A DNA stretch of 64,000 nt from Prosopocoilus inquinatus (Eukaryota > Arthropoda > Insecta > Coleoptera > Lucanidae): NCBI GenBank assembly GCA_036172665.1, contig CM069872.1, forward strand, positions 20,935,001 to 20,999,000, written 5' to 3'. The notes under the pieces are model-generated. The model worked only from the letters and a program-made list of their open reading frames with translations, was not told the origin of the DNA and made no database searches. The first letter of the stretch is position 1; every line of letters begins with the position of its first letter. Position numbers and translations under genes: made by a program. Shown here in pieces: positions 45,693-56,711 of the stretch.

Positions 45693-46160
45693 TAGGCGAT
45701 TACAGTTTGCTGTAATTTTTCTAAACTATAGTCACCTGTAGTTTTTTAAACACGATTTCATAGGTGGCACTTAAAAATTCTAAGCTTTCAGATTTGACAA
45801 GTTCACAACTTTTGTAAAATGTGAAATTTATTTCATTTAAATAAAACCATAGGCAAATCTTCCTAAGCGATACGCCACCTGTAGGCCTTAAAAGGAACCT
45901 TTCAAATAGACATTTTTTTGTATTCGTTTCCAATTTTACATTTCACTGAGGCAGATTTTTTCAGTGAGTATTCACTACATAATACCTTAAAAACACTTAC
46001 AAACCATTCAAAAACGCACTACAAACCATCTACGAACTCTGAGTGACAACGGTAATGTCTATTTCAAATTTTTCACAATAGCCGAATTGGCGCTATTTCG
46101 AGAAAGAAAAATTACAGGAAACTGTAATTGTCTGCTTGCGTTCGACCGTACATTCGCCTA
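45693..46160. repeat. Inverted-repeat MITE with TA flanks
   Basis: Left end TAGGCGATTACAGTTTGCTG then TAATTTTTCT. The right end reverse complement begins TAGGCGA, continues with about 28 extra bases, then TTACAGTTTCCTGTAATT and TTTCT. The core is AT-rich and non-coding. Confidence 0.55.
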
Positions 46161-46216
46161 AAGCTAATTAGGAAAAGTATTTGAAGTTTTTGTTTTTTTT
46201 TTATCATTTTGTATCT

Positions 46217-46666
46217 TGTAGTACTTATAGTCGGGGCGAAAACAAACACTCGGAAAGGGGTTTAAATTTTAATGAAACTAAGTGTCTAAGATAAAAAGGA
46301 AAGAGTAATGGTTATGTACAACTGCGTGCTCGGGGAAGCTTTCAAAGGGGCGGGCTGCGGGGTAGTCACATCGCGGCTCCTGTGACAAATGGTGCTCGGT
46401 CTCTCTCTCTCGCACGCTGGATGATCCTCTCAGGTCACTTGGTCCGCAAAGCAGAGCGCTTGGGCAGGGGATGCTGTCCAGGGGAAAGCGAGTCCGATAA
46501 CCAGACTGGAGATTTAGGTCTACGCATCGCATTCTTATTTCCTAAGGTCGGTGGTCATCGATGTCCATCGGGGTGGGACGGTAAGTCACCCTTGCGCGTG
46601 GGGTGAGTGCGGGTGGCGCCTGCGGAAAGGGTAGGCCAGAGCGCCTTCGAACTAACCGCCCGTTAC
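46217..46666 (-). repeat. 3' LTR of the gypsy element (450 bp)
   Basis: Nearly identical to 50882-51296 except for an extra 35 bases after gtttaaattttaatg (gaaactaagtgtctaagata and following) and a few substitutions. Confidence 0.9.
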
Positions 46667-46676
46667 ATACTCCCCC

Positions 46677-49478
46677 TCAGGACCTAGCAGACGTCCCGGC
46701 GATGGATCCTGGACTTGGAGGGTGCTTTCGGGGCCTTCCTCGTCTGCGGATCGGACGCACCGGAGCGGGAGGTTCTGGAGGTGTACTGGCCTCGGGGTAG
46801 CGTACCGGGGTGAGGTCGAATACGTTGTAGACCCCTACGGGTGTGATGGGGTCCTTTGTGGCGGCGACTTCGTAGCGGCTGGGTCCTTTCCGGGACAGGA
46901 TAACGTACGGACCATCCCGTATCGGTACGAACTTGGATGAGAATGCCTGTCGCGCGTTGCTTAGGGCATGGCTCTTGACCCAGACTTGGTCTCCGGGAAC
47001 ATAATCGGGAGCGGGTCTCCGGCGATCATCCGCGTAGATCTTCTGTCGATCCTGGGCTTGTTCGTGGGTTTCCCGGGCCAGGGTAAGATGGTCGGCCATT
47101 TGGAGCAATCGAGGGGTCACCTCAGGAATGAACGTCTCCTGGGAAATCACGTTTCGGAAGTCCTGAGTGACCTCAAAGGGGGTTCGCAGGTCTCGTCCAA
47201 AGGTGAGGTATGCGGCGGTGTAGCCCGTGCTCTAACATCGAGCAGTGTTTAGGGCGAAGCGAATGGCAGGTAGGAGTTCGGGCCACTGGGTATGGGAGTT
47301 TGTTAAGTGGATAGAGAGCTGGGTTTTGAGGTCTCGGTTCTTCCTCTCTACTAGATTGGCTTCCGGATGATAGCTTGGGGTGAAGATTTGGTCGATCCCA
47401 AGACAATAGGTTATCTTTTGCATAACCTTACTGATGAATTGTGTCCCATTGTCACTTAGGAGTCGGCGGGGGATTCCATACCGGAAGAAGACCTCGTTAA
47501 CTAAGGTCCATGCACAGTTGTGGCCTGAACTAGAGGGAATAGTTCGACCCATCTGGAGGCGGTATCCTCAACTATCAGTACCCATCGCTCCTGTTGCGGG
47601 CCTTCTGGAAGGGGCCCAAATAGGTCGACGGCGATCACCTCGAATCTTCTCTGCATCACGGGCGTTTGGAGAAGTCCAGCAGGCTTCTGGTTCGAGGCTT
47701 TGTATCGTTGGCAGGCGATACACTGGGACACGTACTGCTGGATGCATCCCCGCATTCCTGGCCAATAGAATTTCCTGGCAATCTTATGATAAGTCCTTTC
47801 AGCGCCGTAGTGTCCAGCGATAGGGGAGTCGTGATATTCGGCGAGAATCTTCTTCCGTCCGTTCGCTGGAACTACCAGTTGGGCGTCGTCCAGGTCGTCT
47901 TCTTGGGTGTAGCGGTAAAGTACCCCTTGAGTAAGGGTGTATCCTCGGGAGGACCAAGGACCGGCTGCCTCAGGAGGACCTGACTCGAGGGCATTCATGA
48001 TCTTGGCGATGTCAGGGTCCTCGAGTTGCCGTTCTCGAATGACCGCCGGGCCATCTTGGGGTAGGTCCACTTGGATGATGCAGAGTCCACACTCCGCTTG
48101 TCCCTGTTGATGGCATGGGGGTCTTGACAGGGTGTCAGCTACGACGTTTGCTTTGCCTGAGGTATACAGGATTTGGAGGTTGTACGGCTGCAATTGGAGC
48201 GCCCACCTAGCTAGGCGTCCTGTTGGGGATCTGAGGTTCATTAGCCACTTGAGGGGTTGATGGTCTGTGATCAGTACAACCGAGGTCTCCTCGATGTATC
48301 CCCGGAATTTATTCAATGCCGAAACTACGGCCAATGCTTCCCTCTCCGTGGTGGAGTAATTTCTTTCCGCTGGGGTCAGTAGACGACTGGCGTACTCGAT
48401 AGGGTGTTCCTTCGGACCCTCCCCCTGGAGTAAAGCAGCCCCCAAAGCATAAGAACTGGCGTCCGTTCTGAGGATGAACGGTTTAGTGTGGTCGGCCTGG
48501 ACCAAAATTGGAGCCGTTCCTAGGCACTCCTTAAGGTGTTGGAATGCCTTTTCCTGGGGCTCCTCCTAGGTCCCAGCTCCCTTCTTGGTAAGGCGGCTCA
48601 AGGGTTCGGTGGTCTTTGAGAAATCTTGGATGAACCGCTTGTACCAACTACTTGTCTGCAAGAAGGTACGCAGTTGGGTGATGTTCTGGGGTGTGGCCAT
48701 CCTAGTAATGGCCGTGACTTTCGGGATTCATCGCTATCCCGTTGGTTGAGATGAGGTGCCACAGATAGCTGACCTGCTGACAGCCGAATGAACATTTGTC
48801 CCGGTTCATTCTCAGGTGGAATTGCCTCATGCGGGTGAAGACTCTGTGTAACTCCTCGTGATGAGCTTCATAGGTTTCCGATAGCAAGATGAGGTCATCC
48901 AGGTAGGCTAGGAGTCGCACCTCTCCTAGGCCAGCACGAAAACGGTCTATCAGCCGTTGAAACGTGGCGGGCGCGTTTCGGAGTCCGAAGGGCATTCGGA
49001 GGAAACGGTAAGTTCCGAAAGGCGTGATTATTGCGGTTTTGTCCTGATCCGCGGGGTGGACGGGGGCGGCAGATCCGGTGTTTATACGGTGTTCTGCGTA
49101 GGTGGTCGGGGGACCGCAGGACTGGAACAGGTCCTGATTTTCTTTGAGGAGGGAATCCAGGAGCTGGCGATCGTCCGGGACGGCTCCACATGCTTCATCG
49201 GGGCGCAGATCCAGGGAGGCCAGTTGGACTTGGGGAAATAGCGGAGTGTGGGGTTGCGGCTCGTATTCATTCCAGGCTTCCTCGACGGCCTGGCGGGCGT
49301 CTTCCATCATGTACTCTGTTCGAGAATGGGGATTTTGCCATATGGGACCGTATCCTCTTGCGACCTCGGGCTCTTGGGGTCGTGGAGCTTTAGTGGGCGG
49401 AGTCCTGGGAATGGGGGAGATCGCTCTGGTGCCCTTCATCTCCAGCAAAGCGTTGGTTATCTGCGGGGTTACGGCCAT
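46677..49478 (-). pseudogene. gypsy pol: RT, RNase H, integrase (internally deleted)
   Basis: RT part 49478-48702: the fingers and first catalytic Asp are missing because INTGSAAPVHPADQDKTAII joins the N-terminal linker directly to ITPFGTYRFLRMPFGLRNAP. YLDDLILLSETYE (catalytic pair) remains. The thumb (48700-48505) is full of stops. RNase H 48505 on: ILRTDASSYALGAALLQGE, ERNYSTTEREALAV, TDHQPLKWL, ADTLSRP. Integrase: HDSPIAGHYGAERTYHKI and CIACQRYK zinc site, VIAVDLFGPLPEG (Asp), a frameshift near 47505, RLLSDNGTQFIS (Asp), YHPEANLVERKNRDLK (Glu), and the GPY/F module (DGPYVILSRKGPSRYEV). It ends at 46677, inside the PPT. Confidence 0.88.
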
Positions 49479-50767
49479 AGTTCCGGGCGAATCTGGGGAA
49501 AGAGGAACGAATGCATGTTTCGTGCCGGGTGTCTGCGAAATGCCATCTGCGTGCCTTGAAATTGAGGACCAGGCCGGCGGTTTCGATAAAGTCTATCCCC
49601 AATAATGTTTTTGCTTGGACGGCTTCTGGGAGGTATACGAATTGGGCGTTTACCACCCGGGATTTCAGGTAGACTTTAGTCCTGACTATATACGCTGCTT
49701 GTGTTGAAGTTCTCCCGTCCGCCAGAGTGATGTTTAAGGTTTCCCTTGTCATTGGACTTTGGCGCTCTTGTAATATTTGGAACAGCTGCGGGCTGGCTAG
49801 GCTGGTCCTGGCTCCAGTGTCTAAAAACGCGCGGCCGTTGACCCCCTCGACGGTGATGTCCAGTACCGGGCGGGTCGTTACCCTGGCGTTCAACAAGTTG
49901 AACCCCACTGGTCCGGCATTTCTTTCGCTTTCTGGGCCGGCGGAGCAGCTGGGGCAATTTCTGCGGATTACCCCAGGTCTGTTGCAACCATAGCAGCTGA
50001 TGCTGTTGAGTCGGGTTGTCTCCTCTCTTCGTTGGGGACGGTGCTCTTCTCTTGCACTTCTGGTTTGGGCTGCTCGCTTTCGGCAATCGGCCATCTCGTG
50101 CCCGAAAATTTCGGCAAAAGCTACATCTTGGCCTTTCCTTGGACCTCGTTTCCCTTTGGTTCTGTTCCTTAGCCGTGGCTCCGAGTTCGGTGTTGGATTT
50201 GGCTCCTTTTTGCGGATGGGACTTCTCTTCCATCCGTATCTCCGTTTCCCTGGCCTTTTTCACCAATTCAGGAAACGATTTGAGTTTTTCTCGTGGGAGC
50301 TTTTCTCTGAGGTCCACTCTCAGAAGGCCGTATACCATGTCCAGTTGGACATTCTCAACGTGTTGATTTCTCAGCTGGGCTAGTATGGCCCGTTTCTTGG
50401 CCACAAACATGCTTGTTGTGTCTTCCGGTTGTTGGGAGGTTTGGAACAACTCCATATATAATTGGTAATCTGGAGGTCTCGGGGCGAATTCGTTTCTCAG
50501 AGCTTCCTTAGCCTCCTCCCAGTCTGCGATGGATTCCTTAATCCCCAGCCATCAAGTATTCGTAAGTAAGGCCAGTCCTAGGACTGCATTCTCCTCGGTG
50601 ATGCCTTCGCTACGTTTATAAAAATCCACGCTGGTGAGAAAGTCTTCCACTGCTTCTCTGGTTCTCGTTCCTTGGAACCTGGCTGTGCATTGGGTAAAAT
50701 GCTTGATTTTAGCAGGCATCTGCGTTCTCCGGAGGATCTCCTCCAGGGCTTCCGGAGTTAGCGCCAT
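49390..50767 (-). pseudogene. gypsy gag and protease
   Basis: Gag starts at 50767 (MALTPEALEEILRRTQMPAK). One in-frame TGA at 50552 (TNT stop WLGIKES) is the only break before the capsid region ends. A +1 frame change falls within the first zinc knuckle (CSFCRN in one frame, FGHEMADCRKR in the next). The second knuckle reads CYGCNRPGVIRRNC, with Val where His is expected. Protease: GRAFLDTGARTSLASPQLF (DTG) and TLLGIDFIETAGL. The overlap 49676-50094 is where two frames cover the same bases; only the frame with MADCRKR is the pro frame. Confidence 0.82.
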
Positions 50768-50881
50768 TCCTTGGCGTGATCTTGTTCGTGGTATCTTGCT
50801 TTTTCACTTGCACTCGCACTTTTATTGTTAGAATACCCACGTCGTTTTTTGTTTTTCGGGTCCCACACGTTGGGCTGCCAC

Positions 50882-51296
50882 TGTAGTGCTTATAGTCGGG
50901 GCGAAAACAAACACTCGGAAAGAGGTTTAAATTTTAATGGTTACGTACAACTGCGTGCTCGGGGAAGCTTTCAAAGGGGCGGGCTGCGGGGTAGTCACAC
51001 CGCGGGTCCCGTGACAAATGGTGCTCGGTCTCTGTCTCTCGCACGCTGGATGATCCTCTCAGGCCACTTGGTCCGCAAAGCAGAGCGCTTGGGCAGGGGA
51101 TGCTGTCCAGGGGAAAGCGAGTCCGATAACCAGACTGGAGATTTAGGTCTACGCATCGCATTCTTATTTCCTAAGGTCGGTGGTCATCGATGTCCATCGG
51201 GGTGGGACGGTAAGTCACCCTTGCACGTGGGGTCAGTGCGGGTGGCGCCTGCGGAAAGGGTAGGCCGGAGCGCCTTCGAACTAACCACCCGTTACA
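50882..51296 (-). repeat. 5' LTR of the gypsy element (415 bp)
   Basis: Matches 46217-46666 with a 35-base deletion or the ancestral shorter form. High LTR identity points to a fairly recent insertion. Confidence 0.9.
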
Positions 51297-53564
51297 ATCT
51301 CTAAATTTAATAAAATAATTTTGAAGCGTCAATATAATAATGTCAAAAATTTTAATGAACGACAAATTAGTACAAAGAAATAAACTGGTGATTTTCAGTT
51401 GGTAACTGGTTACTTTTTATCAGCTAATCTGGTGACTTAAATTTTGATCGTCTGGCAACACTGATTGTGAAAAACAGTTTTTTTCCTTATTCAGACAGTT
51501 ACATTTGGAACACTTTATCCTAGAGTAAGATTTGATGCAGAATTTACAACGTGTCTTATGCTCATCATGAAGTGGCCAGTGACCTAACCCATCGTACTGA
51601 ACATCCTGGCACGGCCTGGGATGTAAATGTCGCCTTCTCCACGGCGAATTGTCATTTGATGATGTACCTCTTTTGCGATTATTACACTTGCCTAGAAGAA
51701 AGTTTTGCTCAATTATGTATTCTGAAACTACCTGCTTTATCACATACCAGCTTTTAGAAATCCTTTGTCTATTTGCGATCTAAATTGAACGAGCGTCATA
51801 TATTTTTGTTGCCGAATACCGCAATGGCGGCGATATAGAGCTGCCATGAATTCACCATAAAGGAGTCAATTAGGTGAAATACAATTCTTAGGTAAAATCT
51901 TTTAGCTTTTATGTCTGTTCTATATAATTCTATGAGCACGTCATGTAAGTCAACTCATCCCATCGATGCATTGTACTCTTTTACAACGGCTAGTCGGTCA
52001 ATTTCAATGTATTTCTTAGTTTTTGAACACCAGCGTTTCACCTTTTCTACAGGGAATTTTCTCTTATATGTTGAAGCTAAAATGACGAATATATTGTCGT
52101 ACCATTTTACTGCAAAAATGTTCCGAGATGTGTCGGTTCGTACGTCAGAAGCACCTCTGCCATTCCATAAGATTTTTTTCATTTTCGAAACAACAACCTG
52201 GTAGCCGACCGTTTCGCACAGTTCCTGTGGCTAAGCACCCTCTGTCTTTTAGGGCACATAGTATGTTATACGACGTGAACCAATTGTCAGTAAATATTTT
52301 AAAATTCTTGTCAGGCGAAATATCTTGTACCAAACGTAAGACAATTTCACCACTGATGCCAAGACCTATTCCTTCCGGTACTGTTCCTTTGCCAACATAT
52401 ATCTCAAAATAGTATAACATACTGCTGGCCCCCGCTCTTGCAAAAACTTTTTTCCCCCCACTTATGTGGTTCATTTTTTATATAATGCTTCAAACTTGAA
52501 TGCCCTTTGAATGAAATTATCAGCTCGTCCACACTGTTGTATTGTTCGGGTTCAATCTTTCTCATGTTCATTTTTATAGCAACGATAAAGGGTCTAACCC
52601 GCAGTTTATCAAAACGATTCCGAGGCATTACATCAGCAACGGTATTATACCTAGTTTCTTGGGCCCAGTACATTCTGTAACTAGGAACTCGCACAATACC
52701 ACTTAAGACATGTATTCTAACAAATTGTTCAATTTCTCCAAAATTTGTGTTCAGACAATTCCCTGTTTTTTGACTTGACTTGACTCTGCACTTTATCTCG
52801 TGTGGTGGATTTGAGGGCATACCTTTTGTTGGTAGAAGGTTGCCCCTGAGCCTTATCGCGTCCACAAAGTCTCTGCCCGACCAGAACACGTCTACCCAGA
52901 GTCCACTGTGCCGCGACCAAGCTCCGTGCCTGAGCCCATTGCCGGAGTACCCACTCTCCAGCAATTCTGCGTAGAAACGCTTAACTCGATTCTTATTCGC
53001 TCCAGCCTCTCCCGTCATTTTCGTTAATCTGTCCCACAATTTCTTGGCGGACGGGAGGGCTAATATTGCGGCTGTTGTCCAGTCCGCTTTTGCCGCTACG
53101 TTGGTGATGCGGTTCAACATAATGGTGGGGATATAACTCCTGAGGAACATCACACCAAGTCCGTCATCCCTTACCGGAGCGTGTATATAGGCATCAGGAA
53201 TTGTTCTATTAAGATGTAACGCTTTACGTACGCTGATGCGAACGAGCTTGTCTGCTTCACGCAATATTACACCGGTCACCTGTGACGTTTGCAAATGGTG
53301 AAGATATTTCGGCAGGACGTAAGTCTTAATTAGGCTTAGTTTCTGCGCTGGCTTTAGGGGAGCTTTGTTGATATTGCTCAGATTTTGCTTAAGGTCGCCT
53401 TTTCTTTTCTTTCCGAGGAGGAGAAATCCTCATGGACACCCAGACATCTTGCCTGGATAGTGCCGGACTCTTACCGGCTAAAACCCCTCCTCTTTCTCAC
53501 GTTCTATTTCGTCTCTGCTATCCTGGAACCACATCAGCATTGCATCGGGATTGCGGGATTTGCT

Positions 53565-53760
53565 CTGATCTTTCCTTTCCTCTTTGCTCTTTCTTTCCTT
53601 TCCTTCTTCTTCTCCTCTTCCCTCTTCTCTCTTCTCTTTTCTCTCTTCTCTCTTCGTCTTTCTCTCTTCTCCCCTCTTCGCTCCTCTTCTCTCTTCCCTC
53701 TTCTCTCTTCTTACCTTCCTTTTTCCCTCTTCTCTCTTCCGGCTTCGTGCCCTTGTCCTG
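53565..53760. repeat. Long polypyrimidine tract (purine on the LINE coding strand)
   Basis: About 180 bases of C and T with only scattered G or A (tttcctttcctctttgct, cttctctcttctctt, ctcttccctcttctctcttc). Lies in the R1 3'UTR. Open frames on the plus strand here are low-complexity artefacts. Confidence 0.8.
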
Positions 53761-53801
53761 TTTGATCTCGCTTACTCTATCCCGTTACGTATTTGCCTTG
53801 C

Positions 53802-56711
53802 TTATATCCCACTGACTTGTTGTGGTGGCTCGTGGTGCCCTCCCACCTTTTCGTCCCCTTCCTTCCTCCCGATTATGCTGCGACATATCCTGGCAACTTC
53901 GTCCCATATTTCCTCTTTGCTTAGCATACTTCCGATGATGTTCTTCGGTGTGAGTTTTCCGCCCGCCGTAGCATCCATCTTGGCCCTTTCACCGTCCCAT
54001 GCTTTGCACTGAAACAGGGTATGCTCAGCGTCGTCTACTTCCGCCCCGCAGTACCTGCACTGGGGTGACTCGCTTATTTTGTATTTATGCTTATAGCTTT
54101 CGAAGCACCCGTGTCCGCTGAGAACCTGGCTCAGCTCGTACGTTATGTCCCCGTGTCTCCTCGAAATCCATGGCTCGAGCCTTGGGATTAGCTTTCTCGT
54201 CCACTTTCCCTTCGTCGTGCTTACCCACCTGTCCTGCCACATCCTTATTGTGACTGCCCTGTTCTCTGTTTTGGCTTCCGGACTCGCGCCCCAGTTCTTA
54301 CGCCTCTCCTCTGCCATGAGATCAATGAGAATGATGCGAGCCAACACTCCCAATGCCTCCGTGGATACGGTTCGGTATGCACGAGACACACCCACCAGCA
54401 TTACTCTTTGGCATGACAACAGTTGCTCTCTATTCCTCTTAACTTCAAGTGCTCTTGCCCATACGGGAGCCGCGTATAGAAGTGTCGATTCGACTACCAA
54501 TGCGAGGATCCTACGTTTGGATTCCGACGCACCGCTTGTTCTGGGCATTATTCTCCTCAGGGCGCCTACTGTTTTTTGCGCTTTGCCTACTGCGTGCCTT
54601 ATGTGGGCCCCAAAGTTAAGGTTCCGGTCAATTATGACCCCGAGGTATTTACAAGTTTGGCCGGCTTGGACCCTTGTACCCCTTATATACGTGTTCAGCT
54701 CGCGATGCTTCTTCTTGCCACTGATCATCACCATCTCTGTTTTTTCTGCTGCTATCTCCAGCCTATTCGCCTCCATCCACCGGAAGATCCTCGTCATCGC
54801 TGTGTTTATTTTGGACTCCAGCTCTTCCTCATTCTTAGCCCGGGCTACCACCGCAAGGTCGTCAGCAAAGGCCACCGCCTCTACCTCTCCCGGCATGGAC
54901 AACCGTAGGACATCGTCCATCAGTATGTTCCACAGGGTCGGCCCCAACACCGAACCCTGTGGGACTCCGCATTTCACTGGTATCCTGACCCCTGTTTCTA
55001 CCTCCATCGTTCTGTGGCTCAGGTAGCTCGCCAAGATCCTCCTTGTATGTAGGCCTATCCTGTTGCTCTCCAGCTTTTCTTGGATCTTATTCCAGTTGGC
55101 GGTGTTGAACGCGTTTTTGACGTCGAGTGTGACTAGTACGCACAGTTTCTTCGTCTTGGCGCTCTTCCCTCTTTCCTCTTCGGCCATCTCACAGATCCTA
55201 TTCATGGCGTCCATCATGGATTTGCCTTCTGTGAAGCCGTACTGCCGGTTTGATAGCTTCCTGCTTCCGGTAAGTTCGCTCTTCAGCCTGCTTACGATGA
55301 TTCGCTTGTACAATTTCCCGGCCTCGTCCAGCTGACAGATCGGTCTGTATTTTTCTGGATCGCCTGGTGCTTTCCTAGGTTTCGGTATCAGCACTAACTT
55401 GGCCGACTTCCCAATCTCGGGGAAGGTCCCTTCCTGGTATAAGCTGTTCATCACTTTGCTTACGTAATCGGGTGCACATTCCACTGCCATCTTAACTACT
55501 TCGGCGGGTATGTTGTCAGGGCCCGGGGCTTTTTTATTTTTGATTTTCTGAGCTGCGGCTACGACCTCTTCTTTAGTTACTGCCGGGATCTCCCTGACCC
55601 ACCCCTCGAGGTGGTCGCCAGGCTCTTCTAGAGTATGCGGGAACAATTCTTCCACGATTCTCATCTTTTGTTCTAATCCCAGTCGATTTTGCCGGGTTTT
55701 CCTCTTCTTCGTTACTATTTTGTAACCCTCACCCCACACGTCTTGCTCCACCTCTTCGCACAGCCTCCGCCACTGGGTGTTCTTGGCCCGCCAGATCTCC
55801 TTCTTGAGCTCGATTCTGGCCTTTTTTAATTCTTCCTTCTTACTCCTGAAGGCTTCCTCGTTTTTCCTGTGCAGTCTTGGGGCTTCCCTTTTTAATCTCA
55901 CGCACTCGGTTCTTATCTTTGCGATGTCTTTGGTCCACCAGTACACTTCTTTCCTATCTCTCCACTTCCCCCGGGTCGGCATAGCTTTGTCGCAGGCCGC
56001 GACCAGATTGTAAATTAATTTCCCCGGTGTGTAATCCTTTTCCCTCTCGGTGCTGTGGCACCACACGTTTTTAAAGGTCCGCGGGTTCAATCTGTTCAAA
56101 TTCCACCGTTTTTTGTAGGTTACAGCTTCTGTTGCCAGCATCGTCCTCCGAACTTCGTAAATGATATACCTATGGTCGCTCAGACTTTCTTGTTTCAATA
56201 CCTGCCAGTTTTCGATCCTTCAGCCTATCCCTGCGGTTGACATGGTCAGGTCGATTATGGATCCGGATTCTCCTCGCATGAATGTATATTCTGTCCCGAC
56301 GTTCATGATCTCTAATTCATTTTCAGCCATCCATTCTAATACGAGCTTCCCGCGTTTATTTAGTTTGTCCTCCCCCCATAGTGGGGCTTTGGCGTTAAAA
56401 TCCCCCGTCACAATTTTCTCTTGTTTGCGGTGTTTAAGGCTTATCGTCAGGCTGTTGAGGATTTGCTCCACCCTCGCAGTTTCCGCATTTGGCGATGTGT
56501 AGCACGAGTAGATGGTCGCCTCTCCGACGTCCACCCACGCCCAGCCGTCGCCTACTCCCTGGTTGTTGACCTTTGCCTGGCAGGTCCTACAGAAGATTAC
56601 CGTATCCTGGTTAATGTCCATGATCCAGCCCATTTCGCTTCCAATTTTGATGTTCGGTTCCGTGATCAGAATTATGTCAATGCTATTTTCCGAGACACAT
56701 TGCGCCAACAT
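53802..56711 (-). pseudogene. R1-type LINE ORF2: endonuclease and reverse transcriptase, one stop
   Basis: Endonuclease: IDIILITEPNIKIGSEMG, KIVTGDFNAKAPLWGE, RGKLVLEWMAENELEIMNVG, SIIDLTMSTAGIG. A single in-frame TGA at 56220-56222 (probably a former Trp codon) precedes RIENWQVLKQESLSDHR. RT: KNKKAPGPDNIPAEVVK, LVLIPKPRKAPGDPEKYRPI, QYGFTEGKSMMDAMN, VLVTLDVKNAFNTANW (first Asp), VPQGSVLGPTLWNILMDDVL, VAFADDLAVVARAK (FADD). C-terminal CCHC: CRYCGAEVDDAEHTLFQC. 798 codons are open downstream of the stop. Apart from the TGA and the start-region indel, ORF2 is intact, so this is a young copy. Confidence 0.88.

Larger units (their letters stand above)
46217..51296 (-). mobile_element. Ty3/gypsy LTR retrotransposon, complete with both LTRs
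   Basis: 5080 bp on the minus strand. The 5' LTR is 50882-51296 and the 3' LTR 46217-46666, each TGTAAC..CTACA in element orientation. The 4 bp duplication ATCT lies at 46213-46216 and 51297-51300. A polypurine tract (CTGAGGGGGAGTA, minus strand 46667-46679) precedes the 3' LTR. A primer-binding-like TGGCAGCCCAACGTG (minus strand, ending about 50866) follows the 5' LTR. Gag, protease, RT, RNase H and integrase are present in order but damaged. Confidence 0.92.
45183..51463. mobile_element. hAT MITE split by a gypsy element
   Basis: CAGTGTTGCCAGA at 45183 is mirrored by TCTGGCAACACTG ending at 51463, with an exact 8 bp duplication ATTGTGAA (45175-45182 and 51464-51471). The inner termini repeat GGTGATTTATCACCAGAT-like motifs on both sides. 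Its own sequence is about 1.2 kb, with no transposase; 46217-51296 is a later gypsy insertion and 45333-45453 and 45693-46160 are small inverted repeats within it. Confidence 0.85.

Noticed and set aside
49990..50110. A AAT TTT heptamer as a -1 frameshift site in gypsy gag
   Set aside because: A -1 slip leads to the wrong frame; the knuckle continues in the +1 frame.
53385..54012. Plus-strand frames rich in Leu, Ser and Phe
   Set aside because: They are translations of the polypyrimidine tract in the R1 3'UTR.
54145..55026. 293-codon plus-strand frame
   Set aside because: Exactly antisense to the R1 ORF2 reverse transcriptase; shadow frame.
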